Origin: Linnemannia schmuckeri
Lineage: Eukaryota > Mortierellomycota > Mortierellomycetes > Mortierellales > Mortierellaceae
Reading direction: 5' to 3'
NCBI GenBank assembly: GCA_029449235.1
Contig: JANATG010000021.1
Location: forward strand, 124,001-188,000
Length of the DNA stretch: 64,000 nt
Part shown: piece by piece, positions 1 through 11,759 of the stretch
Layout of the letters: each line of letters begins with the position of its first letter
Position numbering within the stretch: position 1 is the first letter of the stretch
Position numbers and translations under genes: made by a program
The notes under the pieces: model-generated
The model's database searches: none
Seen by the model: only the letters and a program-made list of their open reading frames with translations
Told to the model about the DNA's origin: nothing

Positions 1-3000
1 GCTGCTTAAACAGTGTACCGCCCATATCGAAGCCTTCGGTGATCCCAGCACTGATATGACCTCAAGACGACTCGCGATCGACATCTTTACAGTCCTTCGC
101 TCAGATAAGCTAGGTAAGAAGAGTATTCTGCGTAGTTTTCGATGTACTGGCCTGATAAAACGTGTCATCGTCGACGCCACCTTCGATTGTACCCCATACA
201 TATATATCTCGCTTTCTCTTACAATTCTTCCTGCATTTCTTTCCGTAATAGATGATGACATTCAAATCAACCTTGTGGACATGTTGGGGTTTGATAACTT
301 CGAGTTCATTACCGCGCTTCTTACGAACCGGAAGTTGATTGTAGACAACGTCATGGCTCAGGTAATACACCATTCGCAACGGCTGGAGCAGCGCATTCGA
401 TGCTAATATTCGTAATTGCGCTCAAGCTTATTCCGCATCGCTTGAAACTAACAGGTCACGTTATCCCTTTCCACTGATAGACATCTTACAACCCGGACGT
501 GGAGCTGAAGAGTCACAAACATGAGCGAAATGACAATTTTCGGTCGCCTGTTGGTACCAACTTCGTGGTGCAAACAGAGGATGAGAAGCTTGCAGCAAAG
601 CTTGCCCGAAAGGAACGCAGGAAACACGGTGGTCGGGACGAGGAGGACGAGTCTGCTATTTCGTCAGCAATGCTGGGCTTTGATCAGGATGACTTGCGCA
701 AGGCTCGCGAGGAACAGTTGCGAAGTAACGCTGCCATGCCTCTTGCGAGCTCTCAGCAAGTAAGTGTTTTTTTCTTCCCTTTTCTCTAATCATGTTGTGC
801 TCGTTTGAGAGGTGATCATCTCAGCATGTGGCATCTAAGCATATTTGTCTAACGTTGTGTTTGCTACCATCCTTCCGAACAGAAAACCAACTTCGGAGGA
901 CCTGATTATCCTCATGTGTACCAGTCGTCCAAGGGAGGCAATGTCCTGTCATCGATCGGGAAGAGTTTTGCTTTGCCTCCAGGAAGCACTCGCGTCGATG
1001 AAAAGGTACACATATCTTTGAGCGTGGACATTGAGACGTGTTATGTCCTTGTACAAGCTGACTTTGCAGAAAACATTTGCAGTTCTCACAAGTGCATTTT
1101 TTTCTCAACGCTTTACTTTTAGGACTACGAAGAGGTTACCATCCCAATCACCAAGCAGGCGCCACGACGTGCAGGAGAAAAGGTCATCACACTTGCCGAG
1201 ATGGACACCCTTTGCAGCACTACATTCAAGGCGTACACTTCCCTTAACCGCATCCAGTCCATTGTGTATCCTGTCGCTTACGAAACCAACGAGAACATCC
1301 TCATGTGTGCACCTACTGGAGCTGTAAGATCTCTTTGTCACTCTGTTGCATAAGACAATATCCTGCGCAGTTCCTGAATTGGCGTGCTCTCGGACATTGT
1401 TGATTGCACTAAAAATCAATGCTAATGTCTTTGTTGATTCTGTACACTTTTAGGGTAAAACCGACGTCTCATTGCTCACCATTCTCAGGACGTTGTATCA
1501 ACATATCACCCCAACACCCCGTCAAGGTATTGACCCCAAGGAGTATGTGATTGCCAAAAATGACTTCAAGATTGTGTTTGTTGCGCCAATGAAGGCGTTG
1601 GCCGCGGAAATTGTTCGTAAATTCAGCTCTCGACTTAAATGGCTGGGTATTGAGGTGCGTGAGTTGACTGGAGATATGCAGTTGACCAAGACCGAGATTG
1701 CCAATACTCAAATCATCGTGACCACGCCTGAAAAGTGGGATGTCGTAACTCGGAAGAGTACCGGGGATGTCGAGCTCGCTCAGAAGGTCCGGTTGCTCAT
1801 TATCGATGAGGTCCATTTGCTCCACGACGAGCGAGGTGCGGTCCTTGAGAGTATCGTCGCCCGTACTTTGCGTCAAGTCGAAACATCCCAGTCCATGATC
1901 CGCATTGTTGGCCTCTCTGCAACCTTGCCAAACTACGTTGACGTTGCCGCTTTCTTGCGAGTCAACCCTTATCAGGGACTCTTTTACTTTGACGGTGGAT
2001 TTCGTCCAGTGCCCCTGGAACAGCACTTCTGTGGTGTTCGAGGCAAGTATGGCTCGTCAACCTACACCCGTGGGTTAGATCAGACCTGCTATGATAAGGT
2101 AACATAATTGAGCGCGGTTATTTGCTTGACGCTCCTGTCTGTATAACTTGTGCTGAAGATAATGATGCTGTGCTTACAAGGCTATATTTCACCATCGCAC
2201 ATAGGTTGCTGATCTTGTCAAGAACGGCCATCAAGTCATGGTCTTTGTGCACGCTCGCAAGGATACCGTTAAGACTGCTCAGATGCTCAAGGAGAAGGCG
2301 AGTTCCGAAAGCGAGATCGAGTTTTTCGATACTTCAATGGACCCTCAGCACGAGCTTCGGAAGCGTGAACTTGCAAAATCGAAGAACAGGGAGATGAAAG
2401 AGCTGTTCCAGTATGGGTTTGGTATTCACCATGCTGGTATGCTCCGCACTGACCGCACTTTGACAGAGAAAATGTTTGCCGATGGTCTTATTCGGGTACG
2501 TCGCCGTGCAAGACAATGAAGTAGCAGCGTGGCTTTTTTTTCTCTGTATGAAAAGATGCTAACCTGCTTGACTTTTTGGATAGGTTCTATGCTGTACGGC
2601 TACACTTGCATGGGGAGTCAACTTGCCAGCGTATGCGGTCGTCATCAAGGGCACTCAAGTCTACAACACCCAGAAGGGTGCGTTCGTGGACCTGTCAATC
2701 CTGGATGTTATGCAGATTTTCGGTCGTGCAGGTCGTCCGCAGTACGAGACTCATGGTGTCGGTTACATTTTGACGTCTCAGGACAAGCTCAACCACTACG
2801 TCGCCCTTATCACGCAACAGCTTCCTATTGAATCAAGGTTAGTTTTTTCATTACAGATGATTCGTTGCTCTTGCTGCAGTTTGTATGGTAGAGCTGGATA
2901 TCGGAACTGATACTAACGACATCATTCTTAATACTGTTTGTAGGTTCATTGAGAAGATGGTGGACAACTTAAACGCTGAACTCTCTTTGGGAACTATTAC

Positions 3001-6000
3001 CAACGTCGACGAGGCCGTTACATGGCTCAGCTATACCTATCTGTATGTGCGAATGCGCAAGAACCCGCTTGTCTACGGAATGGACCATACCGAGCCTGCG
3101 GAGGATCCACTTCTTGGCAAGAAGCGGCGTGATATCATTATTGCTGCAGCCAGGAACTTGCACAAGGCTCAGATGATCATTTACGATGAGAATACCGGCT
3201 ATCTGACTCCTAAGGACCTTGGCCGCATCGCTTCCAACTACTATGTATCTTACAACAGTGTAAACACGTACAACAGCCTCATGAAGCCAAGAATGACGGA
3301 AGCCGATGTTCTGGCTATGGTCAGTCGCAGTACTGAGTTCGAGAACGTCAAGTCCAGAGATAACGAGCACTCTGAGCTTGCAAAACTTCTGGAACAAGCC
3401 TGTCCCTGCGATGTCAAGGTAATATCACGGACCGTAACAACAGCGAACAACCCTAAACGCCTTTCGCTCTACAATATTTGATGGCTTGATCGCTCTACAA
3501 TATTTGATGGCCTGCATATGATTAACGTTAAAAATGGGCATTTTCGTCGTGGCGACTTCTCATCTAATCATACCGTACCACATTTGCATGTTCATTGCAG
3601 GGCGGCCTGGACGCGTCTCCATCCAAGGTCAACATTCTTCTGCAAGCTGCTATCACCCAAGCTCCGCTGGAGGATTTTGCCCTTGTCTCCGACAGCGCTT
3701 ACGTTGCCCAGAACGCCTCACGTATCATCCGTGCCATGTTTGAGATTGCACTGAATCGTAGTTGGGGTCCAGTTGCCAGCGTCCTCCTCTCTCTCGGCAA
3801 ATCGATCGATAAGAAGATGTGGTCATTTGAACATCCCTTGGCGCAGTTTGGTCTTCCCCGCGATATCATCACCAAGTTGGAGGCTCGCACTTATCCACCA
3901 AGCATCCAGGACATGCGAGAGATGACTGTTAACGAGCTCGGGGAACTTGTTCGATTCCACCGCATGGGGCAAACCATCTCCAAGTGTGTAGATCAATTTC
4001 CGGTCCTCCAGATGGATGCCCAGGTCGCACCTATTACCCGAAACGTCCTTCGAGTCGCGCTCACGATCACACCCGATTTTGTTTGGAACGATCGTATTCA
4101 CGGATTCTCGGAGCCGTGGTGGATTTGGGTAGAGGACTCCAACAACACGGAGATTCTTCACTCGGAGTACTTTTTGTTGTCACGCAAGATGCTGGGTCAG
4201 CCTCAGGTCATTACGTTCACCATCCCTGTGGTCGAGCCCCTCCCTCCCCAGATCTTTGTACGAGCCGTGTCAGACAAGTGGATTGGCGCCGAGTCAGTCC
4301 ATGCTATCTCCTTCAAGCACTTGATTCTGCCCGAGCTCTACCCACCTCATACCGACCTGTTGGACCTTCAGCCTCTCCCTGTCTCAGCTCTGCATAACGA
4401 CGTCCTGGAAGAGATCTGCTTGAAGCGTTTCTCGCACTTCAACCCAGTCCAGACACAGATTTTCCACACACTCTATAACACTAGTCATAATGCTTTGATT
4501 GGCGCGCCTACTGGATCAGGAAAGACTGTTGCTGCCGAATTAGCGATGTGGTGGGCATTCAAGGACCAACCAGGGAGCAAGGTCGTCTACATCGCGCCCA
4601 TGAAGGCTTTGGTCCGAGAGCGTGTCACGGACTGGACTAGCCGCTTGGTCGGTCCGATGAACAAGAAGCTGGTCGAGTTGACAGGAGACGTTACGCCGGA
4701 TATCAAGTCCATAGAGAGTGCCGACATCATCATCACAACTCCGGAGAAGTGGGATGGTATCAGTCGTAATTGGCAAACTCGCCCTTACGTCCAGAAGGTG
4801 TCGCTGGTTATTATTGACGAGATTCACTTGCTCGGCGGCGATCGCGGTCCCATCTTGGAGGTCATTGTGTCACGTATGAACTATATCGGTGCCCAGCTGA
4901 GCAAAAGGATTCGACTTGTAGGCCTGTCGACTGCACTGGCGAATGCGCACGACCTGGCTGACTGGCTGGGTATTCAAGAGGTCGGCCTGTTCAATTTTAG
5001 GCATTCAGTTCGTCCAGTTCCTCTTGAAATTTACATCGACGGCTTCGCGGGCAAGCACTATTGCCCACGTATGGCGACTATGAACAAACCTACCTATGCT
5101 GCCATCAAGACACACTCACCCAACCAGCCCGTTATCGTCTTTGTTTCGTCCCGTCGTCAAACTCGTCTTACCGCTCAAGATCTCATCGCGTTCTGTGCGA
5201 TGGAGGACAATCCAAGACGATTCTTGCACATGCCCGAAGACGAGCTCGATATCCTCCTTACCAAGGTTCAAGATTCGAGTTTGCGTCTGTCGCTCGGTTT
5301 CGGAATTGGTCTTCATCATGCCGGTCTTCCAGAGGGTGACCGTAAGCTCGTGGAGGAGTTGTTTGTGAGCACCAAGATCCAGATTCTGATCGCTACCAGC
5401 ACTTTGGCCTGGGGTGTCAACTTCCCTGCACACTTGGTTGTCATCAAGGGCACCGAGTTCTACGATGCCAAAACTCGGACTTACGTTGACTTTCCTATCA
5501 CCGACGTCTTGCAGATGATGGGGCGAGCTGGCCGCCCTCAGTTTGATCAGGAAGGAATCGCCAGGATCTTTGTCCATGATGCCAAGAAGAACTTTTACAA
5601 AAAGTTTTTGCACGAGCCTTTCCCCGTCGAATCCAGCTTACATTTGCATTTAGATGATCATTTGAACGCAGAGATTGTCGGGGGCACGGTCAAGTCCAAA
5701 CAGGATGCCATGGACTATCTCACATGGACCTATTTTTACCGTCGCTTGCAGATGAACCCAAGTTACTACGGTGTCCAGGACTTGACTCCCCTCGGCGTAA
5801 ACACCTTCCTTTCAGACTTGATTGAGAAATCTATCGCAAACTTAGAGCGATCATGCTGTGTCGAGGTTGTGGACGACTTTGAGATCGAGCCAACGTCGCT
5901 GGGCAAGATTTGTTCGTTCTACTACCTGATGCACCCCACCATCCGTCACTTGGAGGACCACCTCAAGTCGGAATCGAGCTATGAAGATCTTTTGATGATT

Positions 6001-7069
6001 CTTTGTGGCGCTACCGAGTACTCTGAACTGCCTGTCCGTCATAATGAGGATCTTGTCAACAAGGAGTTGGAGCAAGAGCTGCCTCTTCTGATCGAATCGT
6101 CCATGTCCTATGACAGTCCCCATGCCAAATCGTTCCTGTTGCTTCAAGCCTACTTTGAACGGATGAAGTTACCTGTTGCCGACTACTTGACTGATACAGT
6201 CTCTGTTCTCGATCAATCTGTCCGTGTTCTACAGGTAAGGCATCGCCATGTCGATTCGTTATTCAGAGGTTGCTTCAAGGAGAAGGCGTATGCTGTTGAA
6301 AGCATTTATCTTTCAAACAGTCTAACATTGTTCTTGTCTTCGCACTGGATTACGATAGGCGATGGTTGACATCACTGCCGAAAAGGGAATGTTGGAGCCT
6401 TGTCTGTCGACGATGAACATTCTTCAATCAGTCAAGCAGGCTCGTTGGAGGGACGAGTCACTACTGACGCTTCCACGCATCGAGAAGCATATGCTTCCGA
6501 TCCTCGCTGCAGCTCCTCGTAGTGGTCAGCACAACAGCAACAAGAAATCGGCAAAAAAGGTGGAGAGACTCTTTGATTTGACGTCAATGTCGGAACAGGA
6601 GATCAAGGCCTATTTTGGCAAGGTCCCGTCCTTAACGCCTGCTCACCTTCAGGACATCTGGAAGGTGGTGCAAAGACTCCCGTTGCTGAATGTTCAGTCG
6701 AGCATTGACACCGGGATCAAGACCTTTTTGGTGAGCGACCTGCCATACAAGATTAACTTGGAGCTGACTCGAGTAAAGCGACCCCAGGTGACGTACGATG
6801 GACGGGTTCATTGTCCAAAGTTTCCCAAGCCGCAGTGGGAGTCATGGTGGGTTGTGCTTGAGGATCCCGAGGTGAAGGAGCTGGTGGCGCTGAAGCGTGT
6901 GAATATGCGGACTGGACCACAGGGCGGATTTATCAACAGTGTCAAGTCGCGTCTGGAGTTTGTGGCACCCAAGCGGGAAGGGCGCCATGTGTGGAAGATC
7001 CATCTCTTGTCGGACGGATATCTGGGAATGGATCAGACGGTCGAGATCCAGTTTGATGTCATTGGGTAG
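1..7069 (+). CDS. SLH1: Slh1/ASCC3-type Ski2-like RNA helicase (5' end missing)
   Basis: Large two-cassette Ski2-like helicase. In the RQT/ASC-1 complex, Slh1/ASCC3 splits collided ribosomes in the cytosol. Exons by phase-consistent splicing: 1-113, 252-361, 481-759, 883-1005, 1123-1323, 1454-2098, 2205-2495, 2584-2837, 2944-3418, 3601-6234, 6359-7069, giving about 1944 residues; yeast Slh1 is about 1970, so the extreme N-terminus lies upstream. Cassette 1 has Walker A CAPTGAGKT (split by the 1324-1453 intron) and DEVH at 1805-1816. Cassette 2 has GAPTGSGKT near 4500 and DEIH near 4816, both intact, unlike Brr2 whose second cassette is degenerate. Each cassette is followed by winged-helix and Sec63-like regions. 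The signatures ESIVARTLRQVE and GLSTALANAHDLADWL favour ASCC3/Slh1 over Brr2. The TAG stop is at 7067-7069. Confidence 0.95.
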
Positions 7070-7326
7070 AAAAGCGTTACTTATAGCCAGCAATTTAAAG
7101 TGAGTATAAAGTTGAATAATGAGGCGACTGTATCGTGTTTTATTGCATTTGTAAAGATGTTCGTGTGCACGCAGTCAGCTACGCCCTGATGAAGCGTGGG
7201 AAAGAACGAAAAATATCCCCCAAGAGAAAACGAATGGCGTCAATGGTGAATTCTATAGCGACAAGATAGAGTGAGAGAGAATACTAGGAAGCAAAGTAAC
7301 AGTGGCATAGAGGTCATGTCCTGTAC

Positions 7327-7919
7327 TTACGATTTAACTTCAACACCTTTCCAGAAGGCAACCATGCCTGTAATGTTCTTAGCCGCATCTTTGGGCTTGG
7401 CATAGTACCTAGGTAGTATTGTTGATCAAGATAGGTACTCGCTCTTTGTTAAAATGCTAACGCGTGTCTTTCACGTTAACTCGAGAAAATATACAAGGTT
7501 TGCTTACCATGCTGCCTCCTTGTTGACTTTGCCGTCGACCTCGATGTTGTAGTAGTTCGCTGTCCCCTTCCAGCCACAGGTGGTCTCGTGGGAAGACTCC
7601 TTGAAGAACTCTTTGTGAATTGAATCGGCTGGGAACTGTTATATTGGTTGTTATAATGCAGGAGGTGAGTTAGGCTTGTTATCGAAGGGTCAATATCTCG
7701 GTGTCAACTGCTGAAAATTAACTTACATAGATGTTTCCCTCAACCTTTTCAAATGCATCCGTCTCAGCGATAACTATTAAAGAAAGAAGGCGACGTACGA
7801 ACGGGGGGGGGGGGGGGAGGTTCTAGGATTATGGATTGCTGTGACGGATGTGTGTTCTTTCGATCCGAAGGATAGCTTTCTTTACCTTTGCCGTTCCAGG
7901 TTGCAGTAGCTCGTGTCAT
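7327..7919 (-). CDS. DUF427 domain protein
   Basis: Small 96-residue protein made almost entirely of one DUF427 (PF04248) domain. Four exons in gene order: 7919-7886, 7773-7727, 7635-7508, 7408-7327; phases carry across all junctions. The product starts MTRATATWNGKVIAETD. It has the family hallmarks EGNIYFPADSI, a CGWKGTANYYNIEVDG block, AAWYYAKPKDAAKNI and the ending VAFWKGVEVKS. The domain is common in bacteria and present in many fungi; no biochemical role is established to my knowledge, so none is assigned. The ends converge with the helicase (257 bp between stops), and the start diverges from the deacetylase. A run of G lies in its first intron. Confidence 0.9.
7803..7817. repeat. Poly-G tract in intron 1 of the DUF427 gene
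   Basis: An uninterrupted run of about 15 G lies within the first intron, between the exons ending at 7886 and starting at 7773. Its length may be affected by sequencing error. Confidence 0.85.
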
Positions 7920-8833
7920 GGTTGTTATAGAAAAGGTGCTGAATTGACTGGGTAAAAGTGACAGAATAAGAGAGAGAGAGTGCAGGGTGAAAGTGAAGCG
8001 GTGTTTGTGTGGAGAAGAAAAGGAACAATGAAAAAAAACGAAGATAGTGATCGCCTCTTCGATTCTTTTTTAAATGGAAGGGGGTTGTGTTGTCCTGTCC
8101 TGCGCAGGGATCGCCCCTTATTGAGTTCTTCCCTATTGCGCGGTTTTGTTTCTTTTCGCATTATCGCATACAATGACAACTAAACGCATTGCCTAATGGT
8201 GGCTGCGGTTTTCCTTGTTTCTTTGCGCTTTCGCGAAGGACAGACAGGTGCGACTGACCCTTTCTTCATCGCGGGCTGTTGCTCGTGTCCGTCTTGTTAT
8301 AGGGGATATAGGCAGTTCGGGCTGAGAGAGAGCATGGGGTGCGCGTTTGTTGTAGGGATTGTTGGCACTTCTCCCAAGCTACGGGTCTTCTCCGTCGGCT
8401 CTTACTTCACGCTGTCGGTATGCATCCAGGGGAAGCGTCAGTCAACAGTCGATGTCGATCGTTAGGTCGTCAATTGTTCACATTGTTTGTGGTAGATAAA
8501 AAAGTAGTATCACACTCGAAACTTCTGCTCCTGGTGCACAATTTTCATTCGAGATGCGAGGATTGTGTCTCTTGAAGTAACTAATTAAGGGGAGTGTACC
8601 CAACCACCACTCCCTTTTTAATGAACGACACATTCTGTCTCTTATTCTCTTTCTCCCTCCCTCCCACCCATAGTGACCACTGTCAGGAACACAAGAACGA
8701 TCATCCTCCTCCGCTCTCTCCCAAGAACTATACAACAACCACCCCATCCCAAAACCCCACTTGACCCAATCAACAACAACTGAAACCCTGGGGATAATCA
8801 CACATTCACACTTGAACTATCTCAACGCTGCCC
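7920..8833. promoter_or_regulatory. Divergent intergenic region between DUF427 gene and deacetylase
   Basis: About 0.9 kb between two outward-facing start codons, so it must hold both promoters. It contains a GA run near 7968-7980 and CT/CA-rich sequence in the last 200 bp before the deacetylase ATG. No convincing TATA box and no conserved coding sequence were seen; open frames here resemble nothing known. Confidence 0.6.
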
Positions 8834-10582
8834 ATGTCCCGACGTTCCACATTACGCCACCAGCCGGACTCCGCGACCGCCACCTTCTCGACCCGCTCTA
8901 ACTCCCTTGCTACCACCAAAAACTCAATAGCCACCAAGCGTGTCGGAAACCACTCGAACGATATTGTCGCTTACTTTCATGACGAGCAGGTCGGCAACTA
9001 CCACTATGGAGTACGTATGACTCGCACAAAGTGGCTTGTTGCACATTTCTTTTGAATGTTTCTTTTCTGTTGGCATTGATGTTGACACTATTACTCTTAT
9101 GCCATTCAACTCAACAGGAACGTCATCCAATGAAGCCTCACCGTCTCACTTTGACCAACCACTTGGTAATATCCTATGATCTGCACAAAAAGATGGAGAT
9201 TTTTCAGCCTCGTCGAGCCACGGATGAAGAGATTATGAGTTTCCATGCTCCTGACTATATCGACTTTTTGAAAAAGTAAGCAGCAATGGCAACCGAAACT
9301 CTAACTTATTGTAAGGCTTTCTCTGACACTGTGTTTATTAACGGTGTTCTTGCATGTTATATAGAGTCACGCCCGAGAACATGAACACCTTCAGCAAAGT
9401 CTTCAGTCGATTCAATGTGGGGGACGACTGTCCTGTCTTTGACGGAATGTTTGATTTCTGCAAGATATATTCAGGCGCTACAATAGATGCAGCCCGCAAG
9501 TTGACGAATGGATCCGCCGACATTAGCATTAATTGGTCAGGAGGGCTTCATCATGCCAAACGAGTAGAGGCGTCAGGATTCTGCTATGTTAACGACATTG
9601 TCCTTGGTATTTTCGAGCTTCTAACGTATGTCCGAAACACCTTCGTTGTATTCAAATGGTTGAAGGAGACGGAGCATTTTTCTTCATGCCACGAGCCTGC
9701 AATGAGATACTGAATACTGATTAAGATCTACTATTGCCCTCATTGCTCACACTTAGCCATCATCCGAGGGTCCTCTATGTCGACATTGATATTCACCATG
9801 GGGATGGCGTTCAGGAGGCTTTTTATACTACGGACAGAGTCATGACGGTCTCCTTCCACAAGTACAATGGCGACTTTTTCCCAGGAACAGGTGACATTGA
9901 CGAGGTTGGATCCGGCATCGGAAAACATTATTCGCTCAATGTGCCGCTCAAGGACGGGATTGACGACGAGTCATATATCTACTTGTTCAAGTCTGTGATG
10001 GAAGCCGTTATCAACTCATTTCGACCATCAGCCATTGTTCTCCAGTGCGGTGCCGATTCTCTAGGATGCGATCGTCTCGGCTGCTTCAATCTCTCTATCA
10101 AGGCGCATGGCGAATGTGTGCGGTTCATCAAGGATTTCAAGTTACCGCTGCTGGTGCTTGGCGGAGGAGGATATACGATTCGCAACGTGGCGCGCTGTTG
10201 GACTTACGAGACATCGATCCTCGTAGACCATGAAGTGTCGAACGACCTGCCGTACAATGAGTACATTGATTTTTTCCAACCAGACTACAAGTTGCACCCT
10301 CATCTTTCAGGAAAGGTGGAAAACATGAACACGAAACAGTACATCAGGAACCTCCGGATACGAGTGTTGGAGCATCTTCGGTTCTTAAATGGGGCACCGA
10401 GCGTTCAGATGCAGGAGATACCGCCTGATATGCAGGGGTTTCTCGACATGAATGACGAGGAGGAAGCTGAGCGGATGGCGGATTCGGCCAAAGGGAAGGA
10501 GACCAAGGAGAAGCAGCGGGGTCGAGAGCACGACAACGAGTTCTATGATAACGAGCAGGATGTGGACGACATGGAGATTTGA
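8834..10582 (+). CDS. HOS2: Class I histone deacetylase, HDAC3/Hos2 type
   Basis: Zn-dependent lysine deacetylase of 473 residues, the catalytic subunit of Set3/SMRT-type chromatin complexes in related organisms. Exons: 8834-9010, 9118-9275, 9365-9625, 9757-10582. The catalytic domain contains the active-site pair in INWSGGLHHAKR, metal ligands in DIDIHHGDGVQEAFY, the FHKYNGDFFPGTGD segment, the second Asp ligand in CGADSLGCDRLGCFNL and the tyrosine loop LVLGGGGYTIRNVARCW. All catalytic positions are intact. The wording is closer to HDAC3/Hos2 than Rpd3 (for example GDDCPVFDGMFDFC). Residues 1-45 are a Ser/Thr-rich extension, and the tail is acidic (DNEQDVDDMEI) as in HDAC3. An AATAAA overlaps the TGA stop (10582-10587) and may serve polyadenylation. 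Confidence 0.96.
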
Positions 10583-10830
10583 ATAAACCTTAAGGGTGCT
10601 AGACTACTGGTTGTGTGTGACTGGGGATCGATCCCTGAAAATTATCAACAATGTGGCTTAGCCCATGAACCCCTCCTCTCCAGCGGATTACGATATCCAC
10701 ACGGCAACCCAGGTCACACACTATCCTTGTCTGTTCTTTCTGTGTCCTCTCGCATTCTTTCGCATCCTGCTCCGAACAGACTCATCGCCCAACAACCCCA
10801 ACCGAACGGCATCACATCATTACATCCGCC

Positions 10831-11631
10831 ATGCTCCGTTCTCTCACTCGTTTAGGTGGAATGTCCGCCCCAAGGATCGGTCTCCAGCAACTCGCCGTCA
10901 CCAGGATATCCCTCGCCTCGTTCCATATGGGCTCCCGCCCAAACGCCGTCTCGGTCTCCACAAGTACAGCAACTAGCCCCTCGACCCCCTTGCCTCCTCC
11001 AATGGCTGCATCCATTCCCAAACCCGATATTTCCACCCCCTTACCTTCTACTACAGTCAGTGCACCAGGAACGAACGCAGGAACAGTAACAGGGGCATCC
11101 TCAGGACAAGTGGAAGAGAAGGACGTAGAAACCCAGGATGACGTGGAAAGTGCCGCCTCGACCTTTGCCGAGTTTACACCAGTCTCGCCTGAGCAGGCTC
11201 GCTCCTTGATCCAAAACCCCATCTTGTCGCAGCTGGTCAATACCATCATGAAGGACGGCAAGAAGGCTCGTGCTCAACGGTTCGTTGCGGATGCACTTTT
11301 GGAGATTCGATCAAGGACTCAGTCGGACCCTTATCACGTTATTCTGGATGCTCTCGAGTTGGCCAGCCCCATCTTGAAGTTGACGGCGATCAAGAAGGGA
11401 TCGAAGGTCCTCCAGGTGCCTACCCCCATGACAGAACGACAGAGGCGCCGCAAGGCCATTGTCTGGATCTTGGAGGCTTCAGACAAGCGCAAAGGCGAAA
11501 AGCTGTTCAAGGACCGGCTGGCGAGCGAATTCTTGGCCGTCGTCAATGGGAATAGCGGGGCCTTGGTCAAGAAGAACCAACTGCACAAGATGGCTTTGGC
11601 CAACAGAGCAAACGCTTCTTTGAAGTACTAG
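10831..11631 (+). CDS. RSM7: Mitochondrial small ribosomal subunit protein uS7m
   Basis: Single-exon gene for a 266-residue mitoribosomal protein of the uS7 (RpsG/Rsm7) family, which nucleates assembly of the 3' domain of small-subunit rRNA. The first 35 residues are rich in Arg, Leu and Ser with no acidic residues, as expected of a matrix presequence (MLRSLTRLGG...). Residues 36-125 are Pro/Ser/Thr-rich linker not found in bacterial S7. The uS7 fold follows, from about 130: LVNTIMKDGKKARAQR, DALELASPILKL and PTPMTERQRRRKAIVWI. It starts about 250 bp after the deacetylase in the same direction but has its own 5' region. The ATG at 10831 is the first in frame and fits the presequence; an ATG at 10861 would shorten it. 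Confidence 0.93.
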   Translation: MLRSLTRLGGMSAPRIGLQQLAVTRISLASFHMGSRPNAVSVSTSTATSPSTPLPPPMAASIPKPDISTPLPSTTVSAPGTNAGTVTGASSGQVEEKDVETQDDVESAASTFAEFTPVSPEQARSLIQNPILSQLVNTIMKDGKKARAQRFVADALLEIRSRTQSDPYHVILDALELASPILKLTAIKKGSKVLQVPTPMTERQRRRKAIVWILEASDKRKGEKLFKDRLASEFLAVVNGNSGALVKKNQLHKMALANRANASLKY

Positions 11632-11641
11632 GATGTCTATC

Positions 11642-11675
11642 CATCACATCACATCACGTCACATCACATCACATT
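11642..11675. repeat. CATCA pentanucleotide tandem repeat
   Basis: About seven copies of a CATCA/CACAT unit with one variant copy (CGTCA), lying in the short space between the convergent uS7m and adenylate cyclase genes. Confidence 0.8.
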
Positions 11676-11759
11676 ACAAACATTCACATCGTAACATGAA
11701 TAAATTAGAATCGATTTTATTTTTTTAGTAAGGTTCCGGTGGAGGCGCCTGTCTCACTT

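Noticed and set aside
1469..2026. 185-codon minus-strand frame
   Set aside because: Antisense shadow of helicase cassette 1.
1..7069. Brr2 instead of Slh1 for the first gene
   Set aside because: Cassette 2 has an intact Walker A and DEIH, and the motif wording (ESIVARTLRQVE, GLSTALANAHD) follows ASCC3/Slh1.
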